A DNA stretch of 64,000 nucleotides. Origin: Cypionkella sp. GTDB lineage: Bacteria; Pseudomonadota; Alphaproteobacteria; Rhodobacterales; Rhodobacteraceae. A model generated the notes under the pieces. That model did not search any database. It saw only the letters and a list, made by a program, of their open reading frames with translations, and had not been told where the DNA came from. Every line of letters begins with the position of its first letter. Positions within the stretch are counted from its first letter, which is position 1. Below are positions 1 to 8,866 of the stretch, one piece after another. Both the position numbers and the translations under genes were made by a program. Where the stretch lies: the NCBI RefSeq assembly GCF_028290025.1, contig NZ_JAQGKQ010000081.1:32347-96346 (forward strand), in the 5' to 3' direction.

Positions 1-388
1 CGGCCGGGATGATGTCAGCGTCGATGCCTTGCTCGGCGCAAACCCGGATGATTTCCGGCACGGTGGTCTCTAATTCACGCACCATTTCCAGCACAGCCTC
101 ACGGCTGGTGGCGCGGGCATAGGCTTCATGATTCCACGCGAAGGTGCCCATACACCAGCCGCCGTTGCGACCCGAAGCCCCAAAGCCGGCGAATTCTTTC
201 TCGATCACCAGAACATTAAGCTGCGGGTTGGCCCTTTTCAGATAATAAGCGGTCCACAAGCCGGTAAAACCCGCGCCGATGATCGCCACGTCTGCGGTGG
301 TATTTTCCGTCAAACTCGGGCGCCGGGTTTTTGCCAGGCCGATGTCGGCATACCAGAATGACACGTCGCCAATGTGATTGGGTTGCAT
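1..388 (-). CDS. FAD-dependent amine oxidoreductase (PuuB/OrdL-like), 5' part only
   Basis: The gene reads leftward off the window edge, so only the first 129 codons are visible. The ATG ends at 388. The N-terminus (MQPNHIGDVSFWYADIG) leads into a dinucleotide-binding segment IIGAGFTGLWTA at about residues 36-47, then GFGASGRNGGW, a signature of the DAO-family oxidases that include gamma-glutamylputrescine oxidase and related amine or amino acid oxidoreductases. The polyamine-type ABC importer at 2.9-7.1 kb makes an amine or opine substrate plausible, but this is inference. The C-terminal half, which would separate PuuB from glycine oxidase or sarcosine oxidase relatives, is outside the window. 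Confidence 0.8.
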   Translation of the reverse strand, partial: MQPNHIGDVSFWYADIGLAKTRRPSLTENTTADVAIIGAGFTGLWTAYYLKRANPQLNVLVIEKEFAGFGASGRNGGWCMGTFAWNHEAYARATSREAVLEMVRELETTVPEIIRVCAEQGIDADIIPA

Positions 389-440
389 ATGGGGCCCCTT
401 TTGTTTCGGGCAGAGTGGCGGGGCGTTTGATCAAATGCAA

Positions 441-500
441 GGGGGCTCGCCCCTTGGCCTGCGGACTTACCCCTCCAAGATATTTGAGCCAAAAGGATGA
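441..500 (+). repeat. Dispersed intergenic repeat, copy A
   Basis: A hairpin arm GGGGGCTCGCCCC is followed by CCCCTCCAAGATATTTGAGCC and AAAAGGATGA. This is the same layout as copies near 10.2, 27.3, 28.0, 28.1, 30.3, 36.9, 39.7, 49.6 and 61.8 kb. It fills the space between the oxidoreductase start and the 3' end of the LysR gene. Confidence 0.6.
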
Positions 501-516
501 CAGCTGGATTTAGCTT

Positions 517-1401
517 TTAGGCGTCTCGCTCGGCGGTGATCCAGTTTCGGAACGAGGTTAGCGGTGCGCGGCTTGCGGCGTCCTTGGGCCAAACCAGATA
601 ATAACTGCCGAGTGAGGGGATCGGCGGACCGAAAGCCGGAACTAGGCGGTGCTCTGCAAGCTCACGTTCGATCAGAAACACCGGCAACAAAGCGACGCCA
701 AGGCCATGAATCGCCCCCTGCGCCATGGTGGCGAACTGGTCAAACAGCATGGCGGGCGGACGTTGGTTGGGATGGCCATGATGCGCCAGCCAGCGCCCCC
801 AATCGCCGGTACGGCTTTCAAGTTGCAGCAGCGGATATGAGAGAATCTCATTCGCTGCGCTCAACGGCGCTTTCAGCAAGTCGGGGGCGGCCACCGCCAA
901 TAACTCCTCCGCCATGAGCGGTAAGTAATCGACGCCGGGCCAATCCTGCCGACCATAATGGATAGCAGCGTCAAAATGGCTATTGGCAAAGTCGAACGGC
1001 CTCAGCCGGGTCGAAAGATTCACCGTCACCTCGGGGTGTTGGGCGGCGAACCGGGCCAGGCGGGGGGCGAGCCAGTGCATTCCAAAAGCTGGCAAAATCG
1101 CGAGATTAAGCGTGCCGCCATTGGGGTTAGCACGCAAAGTCAGGCTGGCTTGGCTTAACGCTTGCAAGGCGCGACGGATTTCACGGCAATAGTCTTGCGC
1201 CGCAGCGGTCAACCGTAAACGCTGCTTATCGCGGATGATCAGCGACAGGCCCAACTGGCCTTCAAGTACCTGCAACTGCCGGGAAATTGCGCCTTGGGTA
1301 AGGTTCAGTTCCGCCGCCGCAGCGGAGGCTGAGCCGGTGCGATCTACTGCTTCTAGTGCGAGCAAGGATGGCATGGAGGGTAGATAGCGGCGCGATAGCA
1401 T
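517..1401 (-). CDS. LysR-family transcriptional regulator (GcvA-like), probably controls gcdH
   Basis: A 294-residue LysR protein. The N-terminal winged helix-turn-helix spans about residues 15-65 (ALEAVDRTGSASAAAAELNL, then TQGAISRQLQ), and the remainder is the effector-binding domain. I chose the ATG at 1401 because GAGGAAACC lies just upstream; the longer frame beginning near 1479 has no ribosome site and would run into the divergent promoter. It is transcribed divergently from gcdH with about 90 bp between them, the usual layout of a LysR activator and its target. Regulation of glutaryl-CoA (lysine or tryptophan) degradation is inferred from this position, not from the sequence itself. 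Confidence 0.85.
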   Translation of the reverse strand: MLSRRYLPSMPSLLALEAVDRTGSASAAAAELNLTQGAISRQLQVLEGQLGLSLIIRDKQRLRLTAAAQDYCREIRRALQALSQASLTLRANPNGGTLNLAILPAFGMHWLAPRLARFAAQHPEVTVNLSTRLRPFDFANSHFDAAIHYGRQDWPGVDYLPLMAEELLAVAAPDLLKAPLSAANEILSYPLLQLESRTGDWGRWLAHHGHPNQRPPAMLFDQFATMAQGAIHGLGVALLPVFLIERELAEHRLVPAFGPPIPSLGSYYLVWPKDAASRAPLTSFRNWITAERDA

Positions 1402-1416
1402 ATGAGGTTTCCTCAT
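1402..1416. promoter_or_regulatory. Inverted repeat at the LysR start, candidate operator
   Basis: ATGAGG-TTT-CCTCAT is a perfect 6-bp inverted repeat immediately upstream of the LysR start codon. It contains that gene's ribosome-binding site and lies about 75 bp from the gcdH start. It could be an autoregulatory LysR half-site or simply an RBS hairpin. Confidence 0.35.
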
Positions 1417-1492
1417 GTATTGTTGCCAGAACCTCGTTAGGCTTTTTGCGGGGTCTGTGCAATATAATCGGTAAACCATAGGAGATCACGTG

Positions 1493-2728
1493 ATGCCGAA
1501 TGACAATCTCGCCAACAAACCAGAACTGAAAGCCAAAGACGCGCCGGATTTGGGGCGGTTTGATTGGCAAGACCCGTTCCGCATGGAAGATCAGTTGACC
1601 GAGGAGGAGCGGATGCTGCGCGACGGCGCGCGGGCTTATGCGCAGGAAAAACTGCAACCCCGTGTAATTGCTGCATATCGTGACGAGTCCACCGACCCTG
1701 CGATCTTCCGTGAGATGGGCGAGATGGGCCTGCTCGGCGTCACCGTGCCGGAACAATATGGCGGCTTAGGCGCGTCTTACGTTGCTTACGGTTTGATCGC
1801 GCGGGAAGTTGAGCGCGTTGATTCGGGCTATCGTTCGATGATGTCGGTGCAATCTAGCCTGGTGATGTATCCGATTTACGCTTACGGCACCGAGGCGCAG
1901 CGGATGAAATTTTTGCCGAAGCTGTCGTCAGGCGAGTGGATCGGTTGCTTTGGTTTGACCGAGCCAGATGCAGGCTCTGACCCGGCGGGGATGAAGACCG
2001 TGGCGAAGAAAACCGCCAATGGTTACGTGCTGAACGGCGCGAAGATGTGGATCTCGAACTCACCGATTGCGGATGTGTTCGTGGTCTGGGCCAAGTCGGA
2101 AGCGCATGGCGGCAAGATCAAGGGCTTCGTGCTGGAGAAGGGCATGACGGGTCTTTCTGCGCCGAAAATCGGTGGGAAACTTTCGTTGCGGGCTTCTGTC
2201 ACCGGCGAGATTGTGATGAAGGACGTTGAAGTCGGTGACGACGCTTTATTGCCGCATGTTGAAGGGCTTAAGGGGCCGTTTGGTTGTTTGAACCGGGCGC
2301 GCTATGGTATTTCCTGGGGCGTTTTGGGCGCTGCGGAGTTCTGCATGGGAGCGGCTCGGCAATATGGCTTGGACCGCAAGCAGTTCGGTAAACCCTTGGC
2401 GCAGACTCAGCTTTATCAGCTGAAACTGGCGAATATGATGACCGAAATTAGCCTTGGAATGCAGGCGTCTTTGCGGGTCGGGCGGTTGTTGGATGAGGCC
2501 AATGCGGCACCTGAAATGATCTCAATCATCAAGCGCAACAACTGTGGCAAGGCTTTGGATGCGGCACGTTGGGCGCGGGATATGCATGGCGGCAACGGCA
2601 TTCAGGAAGATTACCAGATCATGCGGCACATGGTGAACCTTGAGACGGTGAACACCTATGAGGGCACCCATGACGTACATGCGCTGATTTTGGGGCGGGC
2701 GATTACGGGGTTGCAGGCGTTCTTCTAA
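1493..2728 (+). CDS. gcdH: Glutaryl-CoA dehydrogenase
   Basis: A 411-residue acyl-CoA dehydrogenase that oxidises and decarboxylates glutaryl-CoA to crotonyl-CoA, the step joining lysine and tryptophan breakdown to beta-oxidation. The C-terminal motif [19 protein letters not shown] is characteristic of GCDH and carries the catalytic glutamate; the FAD-binding segments [13 protein letters not shown] and WISNSP are in the usual places. Length matches the family. GGAG at 1481-1484 is 8 bases before ATG 1493, so I prefer this to the adjacent in-frame GTG at 1490. It is divergent from a LysR gene and followed by a terminator at 2893-2922. Confidence 0.95.
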   Translation: MPNDNLANKPELKAKDAPDLGRFDWQDPFRMEDQLTEEERMLRDGARAYAQEKLQPRVIAAYRDESTDPAIFREMGEMGLLGVTVPEQYGGLGASYVAYGLIAREVERVDSGYRSMMSVQSSLVMYPIYAYGTEAQRMKFLPKLSSGEWIGCFGLTEPDAGSDPAGMKTVAKKTANGYVLNGAKMWISNSPIADVFVVWAKSEAHGGKIKGFVLEKGMTGLSAPKIGGKLSLRASVTGEIVMKDVEVGDDALLPHVEGLKGPFGCLNRARYGISWGVLGAAEFCMGAARQYGLDRKQFGKPLAQTQLYQLKLANMMTEISLGMQASLRVGRLLDEANAAPEMISIIKRNNCGKALDAARWARDMHGGNGIQEDYQIMRHMVNLETVNTYEGTHDVHALILGRAITGLQAFF

Positions 2729-2892
2729 GGGCGCTGCGGCAGGCTATGAGGTTTTGTAATGGGATCGCCGCGTTAACGTCTCAAATTAACGAAAGATGAA
2801 CGACCCATAAACCGGCCATTTTTAGTATGGAAAACGGCCATAGACTGCGGTGGCTTTACCTTGGTTAACAGATGCCAACCGTTTGAGCACAG

Positions 2893-2922
2893 AAAAAGGC
2901 CCGGATCGCTCCGGGCCTTTTT
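2893..2922. terminator. Bidirectional rho-independent terminator
   Basis: A 12-bp perfect stem (AAAAAGGCCCGG / CCGGGCCTTTTT) with a 6-base loop gives a T-run on both strands. It lies between the convergent gcdH and ABC permease genes and can serve both. The 214-bp gap otherwise shows only AT-rich sequence with two TTAAC motifs near 2773 and 2786. Confidence 0.85.
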
Positions 2923-2942
2923 GGTGTTTCGGCCTAACCGAC

Positions 2943-3815
2943 TTAGATAATCGCTTCTTCCAAAACTGCGGCGCGACGGGCTTCTGCCTCGCGTGCGGCT
3001 TCGACGCTCGCGTTGCGACGGCGTTTGATCTCATACAGGATCGCCATCGCGAGCGTTACGATGATCAGCAAAAACGCCAGCGCATTGATCGTCGGGCTGA
3101 TGCCAGAGCGCACCTTGGAGAACACGTAGATCGTCAGCGTATCCGCGCCGCCCCGGGTAAACTGGGTGACGTTGAAGTTCTCAATCGACTGGAAGAACGA
3201 CACCGCCGCCCCTGCCCCGATCGCCGGATAGAGATGCGGCAACAGGATGCGGCGCATCACTTGCGCATGGGTAGCACCCAGATCAAGTGCGGCTTCCTCT
3301 AGCCCTTGATCAAAACTTTGCAGCCTTGCCAGCACCAGCAGCATCACGATAGCGGCGATGTAGCTGACCTGCCCCAGCACCGATAGGTGCAGACCGGGAT
3401 TGAACAAAATGAACTCACTGTCCAAGGCGTTGCCGATCTTGGTCCACATGATCATGGTGGAAATCCCAATCACAGCGCCGGGGATCAGAATGGTTGAAAT
3501 CATCGTGCCATACAAAGCCGCGCGCAGATTGCCCGAGACCGAGTTAATCAGGATCGCCGCCGCTGTGCCCACAATCACCGCAATCACGCTGACCGCGATG
3601 GCGACGAGAATGGTGTTTTGAAAGGCGTGCCACATCCGATCATCGGCCCAAAGTGCCGCGAACCATTTGGTTGTGACGCCCTTCCACGGCACGATAGCCG
3701 GGATTTTGTCGGTGTTGTTGAAGGCCGCCGCAGACATGATGACCAACGGCAGCAGCATGTAAAGGATGAACGCTGCGGCATAAACGCGGGCGAGGGTTTG
3801 GCGAATTTTGTGCAT
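2943..3815 (-). CDS. ABC transporter inner-membrane permease (PotC type)
   Basis: A 290-residue binding-protein-dependent permease with about six membrane segments. The EAA loop that docks on the ATPase begins at residue 174 (EEAALDLGA, followed by RRILLPHLYPAI). Sequence style matches PotC/PotI of spermidine/putrescine-type importers. It is the last gene of a four-gene minus-strand operon (binding protein, ATPase, permease, permease), 12 bases after the previous gene. The C-terminus is a short charged tail rich in Arg, Glu and Ala. The substrate class (polyamine, opine or another cationic amine) is inferred from family resemblance only. Confidence 0.9.
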   Translation of the reverse strand: MHKIRQTLARVYAAAFILYMLLPLVIMSAAAFNNTDKIPAIVPWKGVTTKWFAALWADDRMWHAFQNTILVAIAVSVIAVIVGTAAAILINSVSGNLRAALYGTMISTILIPGAVIGISTMIMWTKIGNALDSEFILFNPGLHLSVLGQVSYIAAIVMLLVLARLQSFDQGLEEAALDLGATHAQVMRRILLPHLYPAIGAGAAVSFFQSIENFNVTQFTRGGADTLTIYVFSKVRSGISPTINALAFLLIIVTLAMAILYEIKRRRNASVEAAREAEARRAAVLEEAII

Positions 3816-3827
3816 GTTATCCCTCGC

Positions 3828-4751
3828 TCAATTCGCAATGTCGGACAGTTTGACGCGGAAAATCTTCATCACCAAACTGACGAACAAGGTGCACATCATC
3901 AAAAGCAAGAAGGCGTAAGCCGCAGCGGTGTTCCAATCCAGCGCATCCAGCATCCATTGCTGCACGGTCTGGGTGAACCATTGCGAAGTGGTGGACCCAA
4001 GGATCGACGGCACCAGCAGCGAGCCCGCCGACAGCATGAACACCATCACCGCACCCGATGCGATGCCGGGTTTGGCATGTGGCAAAACGATGCGCAAATG
4101 GATACGCCACCACGGCGCGCCCAAATCTTCGGCGGCCTCAATCTGGTTGGAATCGAGCGACGAAATCGCGTTGTAAACCGGGAAGATCATAAACAAAACA
4201 TAGGTATAGACCAAACCGATCATCACGCCGTTATAGCCGACAATCCAGCGCACCTCATGGTCGATCAGGTGCAGCTGCATCAGCAGCCACGACAGCGGGC
4301 CCTTCAGCGCCAGTATCATCCACCATGCGAAAGCCCGCAAAACCTCTGACACCCACAGCGGCACGAACAGCAGCAAAAACATCGTCGGGAGCGAGCGCGG
4401 GCTGAGGATTTTCGCCATGAAATACGACAGCGGATAGGCCAAAGCAAAGCAGATCAGCGTGACGACCACCGAGTAAAAGAGCGTCAGCGAGAAGGTCAGC
4501 ACATGCACCGGCAGATGAAAGGTGAAGCCGAACGGCGAAAGCTCTATGTCGCCGTTGAAGACTTTCAGGTAGTTGGTGAAGGTGTAAACATCACGCGGGC
4601 CGCCAATTTCGGTAACGGGCAGATACGGGCGAAACGAGCTTTCCAGCAGGGTCATGTTGGGCACAATCACCAGCATCACCAGCCAAAACGCGGTCAAAAG
4701 ACAGACCAGCAGGGTCAATCCCGGACCGTAGCGGCGGATCATATCACCCAT
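3828..4751 (-). CDS. ABC transporter inner-membrane permease (PotB type)
   Basis: A 307-residue permease starting MGDMIRRYGPG. The ATG at 4751 follows the ATPase stop codon by one base, which favours it over the longer upstream frame that lies inside the ATPase gene. The EAA loop is EAAEDLGAPWWRIHLRIVLP, around residue 216. It pairs with the 2943-3815 permease to form the membrane channel of the importer. Translational coupling to the ATPase gene is likely from the spacing. Confidence 0.9.
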   Translation of the reverse strand: MGDMIRRYGPGLTLLVCLLTAFWLVMLVIVPNMTLLESSFRPYLPVTEIGGPRDVYTFTNYLKVFNGDIELSPFGFTFHLPVHVLTFSLTLFYSVVVTLICFALAYPLSYFMAKILSPRSLPTMFLLLFVPLWVSEVLRAFAWWMILALKGPLSWLLMQLHLIDHEVRWIVGYNGVMIGLVYTYVLFMIFPVYNAISSLDSNQIEAAEDLGAPWWRIHLRIVLPHAKPGIASGAVMVFMLSAGSLLVPSILGSTTSQWFTQTVQQWMLDALDWNTAAAYAFLLLMMCTLFVSLVMKIFRVKLSDIAN

Positions 4752-4752
4752 T

Positions 4753-5835
4753 TCAGACCCCCGTTGCGGCGTCGGGAAGGATCGACGCGTGGCTCGCATT
4801 GAAATGCGCAAACCGCGCCGCGCCGATATCGGGCACAGTGGCCGAGCCATCATTGCGCAACTCGGCCACAACCGTCTGGCCACTGGCGGTTTTTGAAAGC
4901 ACCGAGATGAACGCGCCCTCGAACGAAACTTCTGACACCGTCACCGGGATCGAGTTTTCAGCCGCAGCCGTTTCAGATAAAATCGTATGCTCGGGGCGGA
5001 CGTAAAGTTTGATATTGCTGCCCTTTGCCAAAGCGCCCAAACGCGCACGAAGCGCGCCATGGGCGGTTTCAAAGCCAGACATACCGTCAGATGCGTTGGT
5101 GACAGAGCCCGCGAAGATGTTGTTTTCGCCTACAAAACTTGCCACAAAGCCATTGACCGGGTTGTTGTAAATCTCACGCGGGTCGGCGACTTGTTGGATG
5201 CGGCCTTGGCTCATCACGCCAACACGATCCGACATGGCAAGCGCTTCGCCCTGATCGTGGGTGATGTAGATGAACGTGACGCCAGTGCGCTTTTGGATCG
5301 CCCGCAACTCTGCCCGCATGTGCTGGCGCAGCTTCAGGTCGAGCGCCGACAGCGGCTCGTCCAGCAGCATGACTTTCGGCTCAACCGCCAAAGCCCGGGC
5401 AATCGCCACGCGCTGTTTCTGGCCGCCCGACAGCTGGCTGACCATTTTGTCAGCCGCGCCCGGCAGATCGACCATCTCGAGCAATGCCTGCGCCTTGGCG
5501 CGGCGGGTCGCTTTATCAACGCCGCGCACTTCCAGACCGAACGAGATGTTTTCCCAGATCGGCATCAGCGGGAACAGCGCGAGGTTCTGGAAGATCAGCG
5601 CGGTCGGGCGCTGATTAGGGCGTTGGCCCTTCATATCCTTGTCACCGATTTTGATGGTGCCCTGCGTCGGCTCGATAAAGCCCGAGATCATCCGCAGAAT
5701 CGTGGTCTTCCCGCAGCCGGATGGCCCGAGGAACGAGAAAAACTCGCCGGGTCTGATCGCCACATTGGCGTTATCAACCGCGCGGAAGCTGCCAAAGTCG
5801 CAGCTGACATTTTCAAGATCAATCCCAGCACTCAT
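4753..5835 (-). CDS. ABC transporter ATP-binding protein (PotA type)
   Basis: A 360-residue ATPase. Walker A is GPSGCGKTT (residues 37-45), the signature LSGGQKQR begins at 135, Walker B VMLLDE is at 155-160, and the switch histidine lies in ITHDQGEA. A C-terminal TOBE-type domain follows, as in PotA/MalK-type ATPases. The start MSAGIDLENV at 5835 is preceded by GGGGGAAAG; the upstream in-frame codons are not protein-like. It powers the importer whose binding protein is at 5948-7072. Confidence 0.92.
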   Translation of the reverse strand: MSAGIDLENVSCDFGSFRAVDNANVAIRPGEFFSFLGPSGCGKTTILRMISGFIEPTQGTIKIGDKDMKGQRPNQRPTALIFQNLALFPLMPIWENISFGLEVRGVDKATRRAKAQALLEMVDLPGAADKMVSQLSGGQKQRVAIARALAVEPKVMLLDEPLSALDLKLRQHMRAELRAIQKRTGVTFIYITHDQGEALAMSDRVGVMSQGRIQQVADPREIYNNPVNGFVASFVGENNIFAGSVTNASDGMSGFETAHGALRARLGALAKGSNIKLYVRPEHTILSETAAAENSIPVTVSEVSFEGAFISVLSKTASGQTVVAELRNDGSATVPDIGAARFAHFNASHASILPDAATGV

Positions 5836-5903
5836 GGATCGTCTTTCCCCCTGATATATTTTGTTATGCGGCCTTAAGGCCATTGGGCAACTAGAAAATA
5901 TCA

Positions 5904-5929
5904 ACGCCGGGCCCCTGCGGACCCGGCGT
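5904..5929 (-). terminator. Intercistronic hairpin between binding-protein and ATPase genes
   Basis: An 8-bp perfect GC stem (ACGCCGGG / CCCGGCGT) with a 10-base loop lies 19 bases after the binding-protein stop and is followed on the minus strand by TTGATATTTTC. Such hairpins commonly lower readthrough, or stabilise the 3' end, so that the binding protein is made in excess of the membrane parts. Confidence 0.6.
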
Positions 5930-5947
5930 CAGTGTCAGGATGATCGC

Positions 5948-7072
5948 TTACGCGGCCTTGTATTTGTCAGCATATTCCGCACGCTTGGTCAGGAATTCTG
6001 CTGATTGCGTTGGCCACCACCAAAGCTTCGCCAGCGCCTCGTCGTTGAAGGTGCTGTTGTAATAGGTCGCGACATCTGGGTCCATCTTCTCGGACGCGCC
6101 TTTGCCAACCGGGTTCGACGAGAAGGCGGTTGCCCACATCGCAGCACCGTCCGGGGTCGAAACCCATTTGGCAAATTCATGCGCCTGATCGACGTTGACG
6201 GCGTTTTTCAGCAGCACGAAACCTTGGTGCCAAGCAAACGCGCCTTCAACCGGAGCGATATAGCCGTAGCCATCATTGCGCAGGTTGAAGCCGGTCGAAT
6301 CCCAGCAAAGACCAACAGTCGCGCCGTTTGCGGTGAAGCCTGCGTTGGCTTCATTCTCGCCCGACCACCACTGAACCACGTTGCCTTTGGCTTTGACGGC
6401 TTCAGCCAGAGCGATGTCCCAAAGTTCGGCCATAGCGCCCATGTCAGAATAGCCATCGGTCCACGGACGCGGCAGCTTGCCGTTAGCATCGAGCCAGCGA
6501 CCCATTGCAGCCAGTGCCGAATGTGGGCGCAGCACAACTTGGTTTGCCGGATCGAACAGCGCGCCCAGAGTTGGCGGCTCACCGAGTTTGGCGCTCTCTT
6601 TGTTGTAGACCAGCGATTCAGTGCCCCAGTTCGAAGGCACATAGTAAAGCTTGCCGTCGATGCGCGAACGTTCGCCCGCAGCGCCGTCTGCCAGACCCGG
6701 CAAATAGTTGTCCATCGCGAGTTTGGCCGGATCCCAAGCAGCGATGAGACCATTGGAGTTCCAAGCGCCAACGCGTTCAATCGTCGGCTCGGTCACGTCC
6801 ATGCCGCCAGCTTCCAGCGCGACTTTGGCTTCACCGAACATGGTGTCCTGGTCGGGAAGTTCTTTGAAGTTCACTTTGATGCCGGTGGCCGTGGTGAAGG
6901 CCGGAAACACTTCGGCCGCCAGTTTGTCATAACCGGCCCAGCCGGTGAAGTTCAGCTCGCCCGACGAGGCCAGCGCCTTGGAGGATATGATCGCGGGGGC
7001 AGCCAGTGCGCCCACGCCAACGGCCGACGACTTTAGAAAGCTGCGGCGGTTAAATGAGGTGTGTTTGTTCAC
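5948..7072 (-). CDS. Periplasmic substrate-binding protein, Tat-exported (PotD/PotF-like)
   Basis: A 374-residue extracellular solute-binding protein of the spermidine/putrescine type. The N-terminus carries a twin-arginine motif NRRSFLK (residues 8-14), then a hydrophobic stretch and ALASSG as the likely cleavage site, so it is probably exported folded by Tat. The mature part has typical motifs (NFTGWAGYDKL, YVPSNWGTESLVYN). It is the first gene of the importer operon, with a 480-bp upstream region containing a strong palindrome. The ligand cannot be read from sequence; cationic amines are the family norm. Confidence 0.9.
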   Translation of the reverse strand: MNKHTSFNRRSFLKSSAVGVGALAAPAIISSKALASSGELNFTGWAGYDKLAAEVFPAFTTATGIKVNFKELPDQDTMFGEAKVALEAGGMDVTEPTIERVGAWNSNGLIAAWDPAKLAMDNYLPGLADGAAGERSRIDGKLYYVPSNWGTESLVYNKESAKLGEPPTLGALFDPANQVVLRPHSALAAMGRWLDANGKLPRPWTDGYSDMGAMAELWDIALAEAVKAKGNVVQWWSGENEANAGFTANGATVGLCWDSTGFNLRNDGYGYIAPVEGAFAWHQGFVLLKNAVNVDQAHEFAKWVSTPDGAAMWATAFSSNPVGKGASEKMDPDVATYYNSTFNDEALAKLWWWPTQSAEFLTKRAEYADKYKAA

Positions 7073-7552
7073 GAAAGTCTCCCTGGTGTTGATCCGCTGT
7101 TAACGGATGGCAGCAGATGCTTTGAGCGCATCTTTGTAACGAGTCGTGTTGCCGTGTGTATCCATATGACAGCGGCAGCAGTCCTGCGCCAAATCTACTC
7201 CAGTGCAGGGGTGGCGAGTCAACAACTGTTGTTGATCGGCGGATCAAGAAACCGCGCAAGTTGCGGGCTTGGCAGGCAAATGCTTGCAAATCGGGCAGCG
7301 GCGCAGAATGGCCTTGCTGTTTACAGCACCGCCAGCAGGCAAAATCTTTGGCGATACCTGCCAATAATATGCGAGCAAAAGATTTATTATACGTGGCAAG
7401 CGTTTATTTATCGCTCAAGATTTCATCTCATCGCCAAATCTTCGAATAATCTTCGACTTTTCGTCGCATGTTTCGTCATCTTTACAAACTCCTTTCACCG
7501 CATTGCGCTAAGCTAGAGCGAAGCAAACAGCGGGCACAATTCGGGGTTGTAA
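7073..7552. promoter_or_regulatory. Divergent promoter region between the ABC importer and dadA
   Basis: A 480-bp non-coding, AT-richer region. It contains a 17-bp perfect palindrome at 7219-7235 and, near dadA, two direct copies of AATCTTCGA (7437-7445 and 7448-7456) exactly 11 bp apart, one helical turn. No convincing gene lies here; frames in it lack ribosome sites and family resemblance. Confidence 0.5.
7219..7235. promoter_or_regulatory. 17-bp palindrome, candidate operator
   Basis: TCAACAAC-T-GTTGTTGA is perfectly symmetrical around a single base. It is not followed by a T-run, so it is unlikely to be a terminator. It lies about 147 bp upstream of the binding-protein start and 318 bp upstream of dadA. 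The symmetry suggests a dimeric repressor of the GntR or LacI sort, but no regulator gene is adjacent. Confidence 0.5.
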
Positions 7553-8809
7553 ATGAAGATTGTCATTCTTGGTGCAGGTGTTATCGGCGTAACCTCGGCG
7601 TGGTATTTGGCGAAAGCCGGGCATGAGGTGACGGTGATTGATCGCCAGCCGGGCCCAGCGTTAGAGACGAGTTATGCCAACGCCGGTGAGATTAGCCCCG
7701 GTTATGCAAGCCCTTGGGCCGCCCCCGGTATCCCTGCGAAGGCGATGAAATGGCTGTTCATGCGCCACGCGCCGCTGATCATCCAGCCGATCCCCGATCT
7801 CGCCAAGGTGTCGTGGGTGATCCGTATGCTGATGAACTGCACGTCGGCGGCTTACGGGGTGAACAAAAGCCGGATGGTGCGGCTGGCCGAATACAGCCGC
7901 GATTGCCTGATGGCTTTGCGGGTTGATACTGGCATTGGCTATGACGAGCGGATGCAAGGCACGTTGCAACTGTTCCGCACCCAAAAGCAGGTGGATGGCG
8001 CTTACAAAGACATCAAGGTGTTAAAGGCCGACGGCGTGCCGTTTGAGGTGCTGGATGCCGATGGCTGCATTGCCGCAGAACCCGGTCTGGCACCACGTCG
8101 TGATGCTATCGCGGGTGGTTTGCGACTGCCGGGGGATGAAACCGGCGATTGCTTCAAGTTCACCAACACGCTGCAAGACATGGCGATCGCGGCGGGTGTT
8201 ACGTTCCGCTACGGCGTGCGGATTGATCGGCTTGAGGCTGAGAGTGGCCGCATCGCAGCCGTTCACACCTCGGAAGGTCGCTTGACCGCTGACGCTTTCG
8301 TGCTGGCCTTGGGGTCGTACTCGCCGCTCCTCGCAGCACCTTTGGGCATCAAACTGCCGGTTTATCCGGTGAAGGGCTATTCGATCACCGTGCCGATCAT
8401 TGACGAGACCCGCGCCCCCGAATCAACCGTGATGGATGAGACGTATAAGATCGCCATCACCCGGCTTGGCGACCGTATCCGAGTCGGTGGCATGGCCGAG
8501 ATTGCGGGCTTCGATATGAGCCTGCACCAAAAGCGCCGCGATACTCTGGTGCATTCGGTGGAAGATTTGTTCGGTGGCGCGGGCGATCAAAGCCGCGCGA
8601 GTTTCTGGTGTGGCTTACGTCCCATGACGCCGGATGGCACGCCGATCTTGGGCCGCTCGCCGATTTCCAACCTGTATCTCAACACTGGCCACGGCACATT
8701 GGGCTGGACGATGGCGACAGGCTCGGCCCGGGTGCTGGCCGACCTGATCTCGGGTCATGCGCCGGATATTGAGACCGCCGATCTGGGATATGCGCGCTAC
8801 CAAGCTTGA
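7553..8809 (+). CDS. dadA: D-amino acid dehydrogenase small subunit-like oxidoreductase
   Basis: A 418-residue FAD enzyme of the DadA family, which oxidatively deaminates D-amino acids to 2-oxo acids at the membrane and passes electrons to the respiratory chain. The N-terminus [19 protein letters not shown] is the FAD-binding Rossmann motif, and [20 protein letters not shown] is a DadA hallmark. The C-terminal [14 protein letters not shown] and [15 protein letters not shown] complete the family pattern. Length is normal. No alanine racemase follows; instead an aminopeptidase gene begins 57 bases later, suggesting joint use of peptides and amino acids. Confidence 0.92.
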   Translation: MKIVILGAGVIGVTSAWYLAKAGHEVTVIDRQPGPALETSYANAGEISPGYASPWAAPGIPAKAMKWLFMRHAPLIIQPIPDLAKVSWVIRMLMNCTSAAYGVNKSRMVRLAEYSRDCLMALRVDTGIGYDERMQGTLQLFRTQKQVDGAYKDIKVLKADGVPFEVLDADGCIAAEPGLAPRRDAIAGGLRLPGDETGDCFKFTNTLQDMAIAAGVTFRYGVRIDRLEAESGRIAAVHTSEGRLTADAFVLALGSYSPLLAAPLGIKLPVYPVKGYSITVPIIDETRAPESTVMDETYKIAITRLGDRIRVGGMAEIAGFDMSLHQKRRDTLVHSVEDLFGGAGDQSRASFWCGLRPMTPDGTPILGRSPISNLYLNTGHGTLGWTMATGSARVLADLISGHAPDIETADLGYARYQA

Positions 8810-8866
8810 CGTTGACCCTGCACCGCTGCCCGCTATGGTCGGGCGAAACTGGCAAGGATGGCGGCG

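Noticed and set aside
3618..4349. Long plus-strand frame opposite the ABC permease genes
   Set aside because: Antisense shadow of high-GC coding sequence; rich in Arg, His and Gln, with no ribosome site or family match. The same holds for other long antisense frames at 4987-5877, 6005-7036, 25392-26069, 29034-30002, 31364-32431 and 48026-49651.
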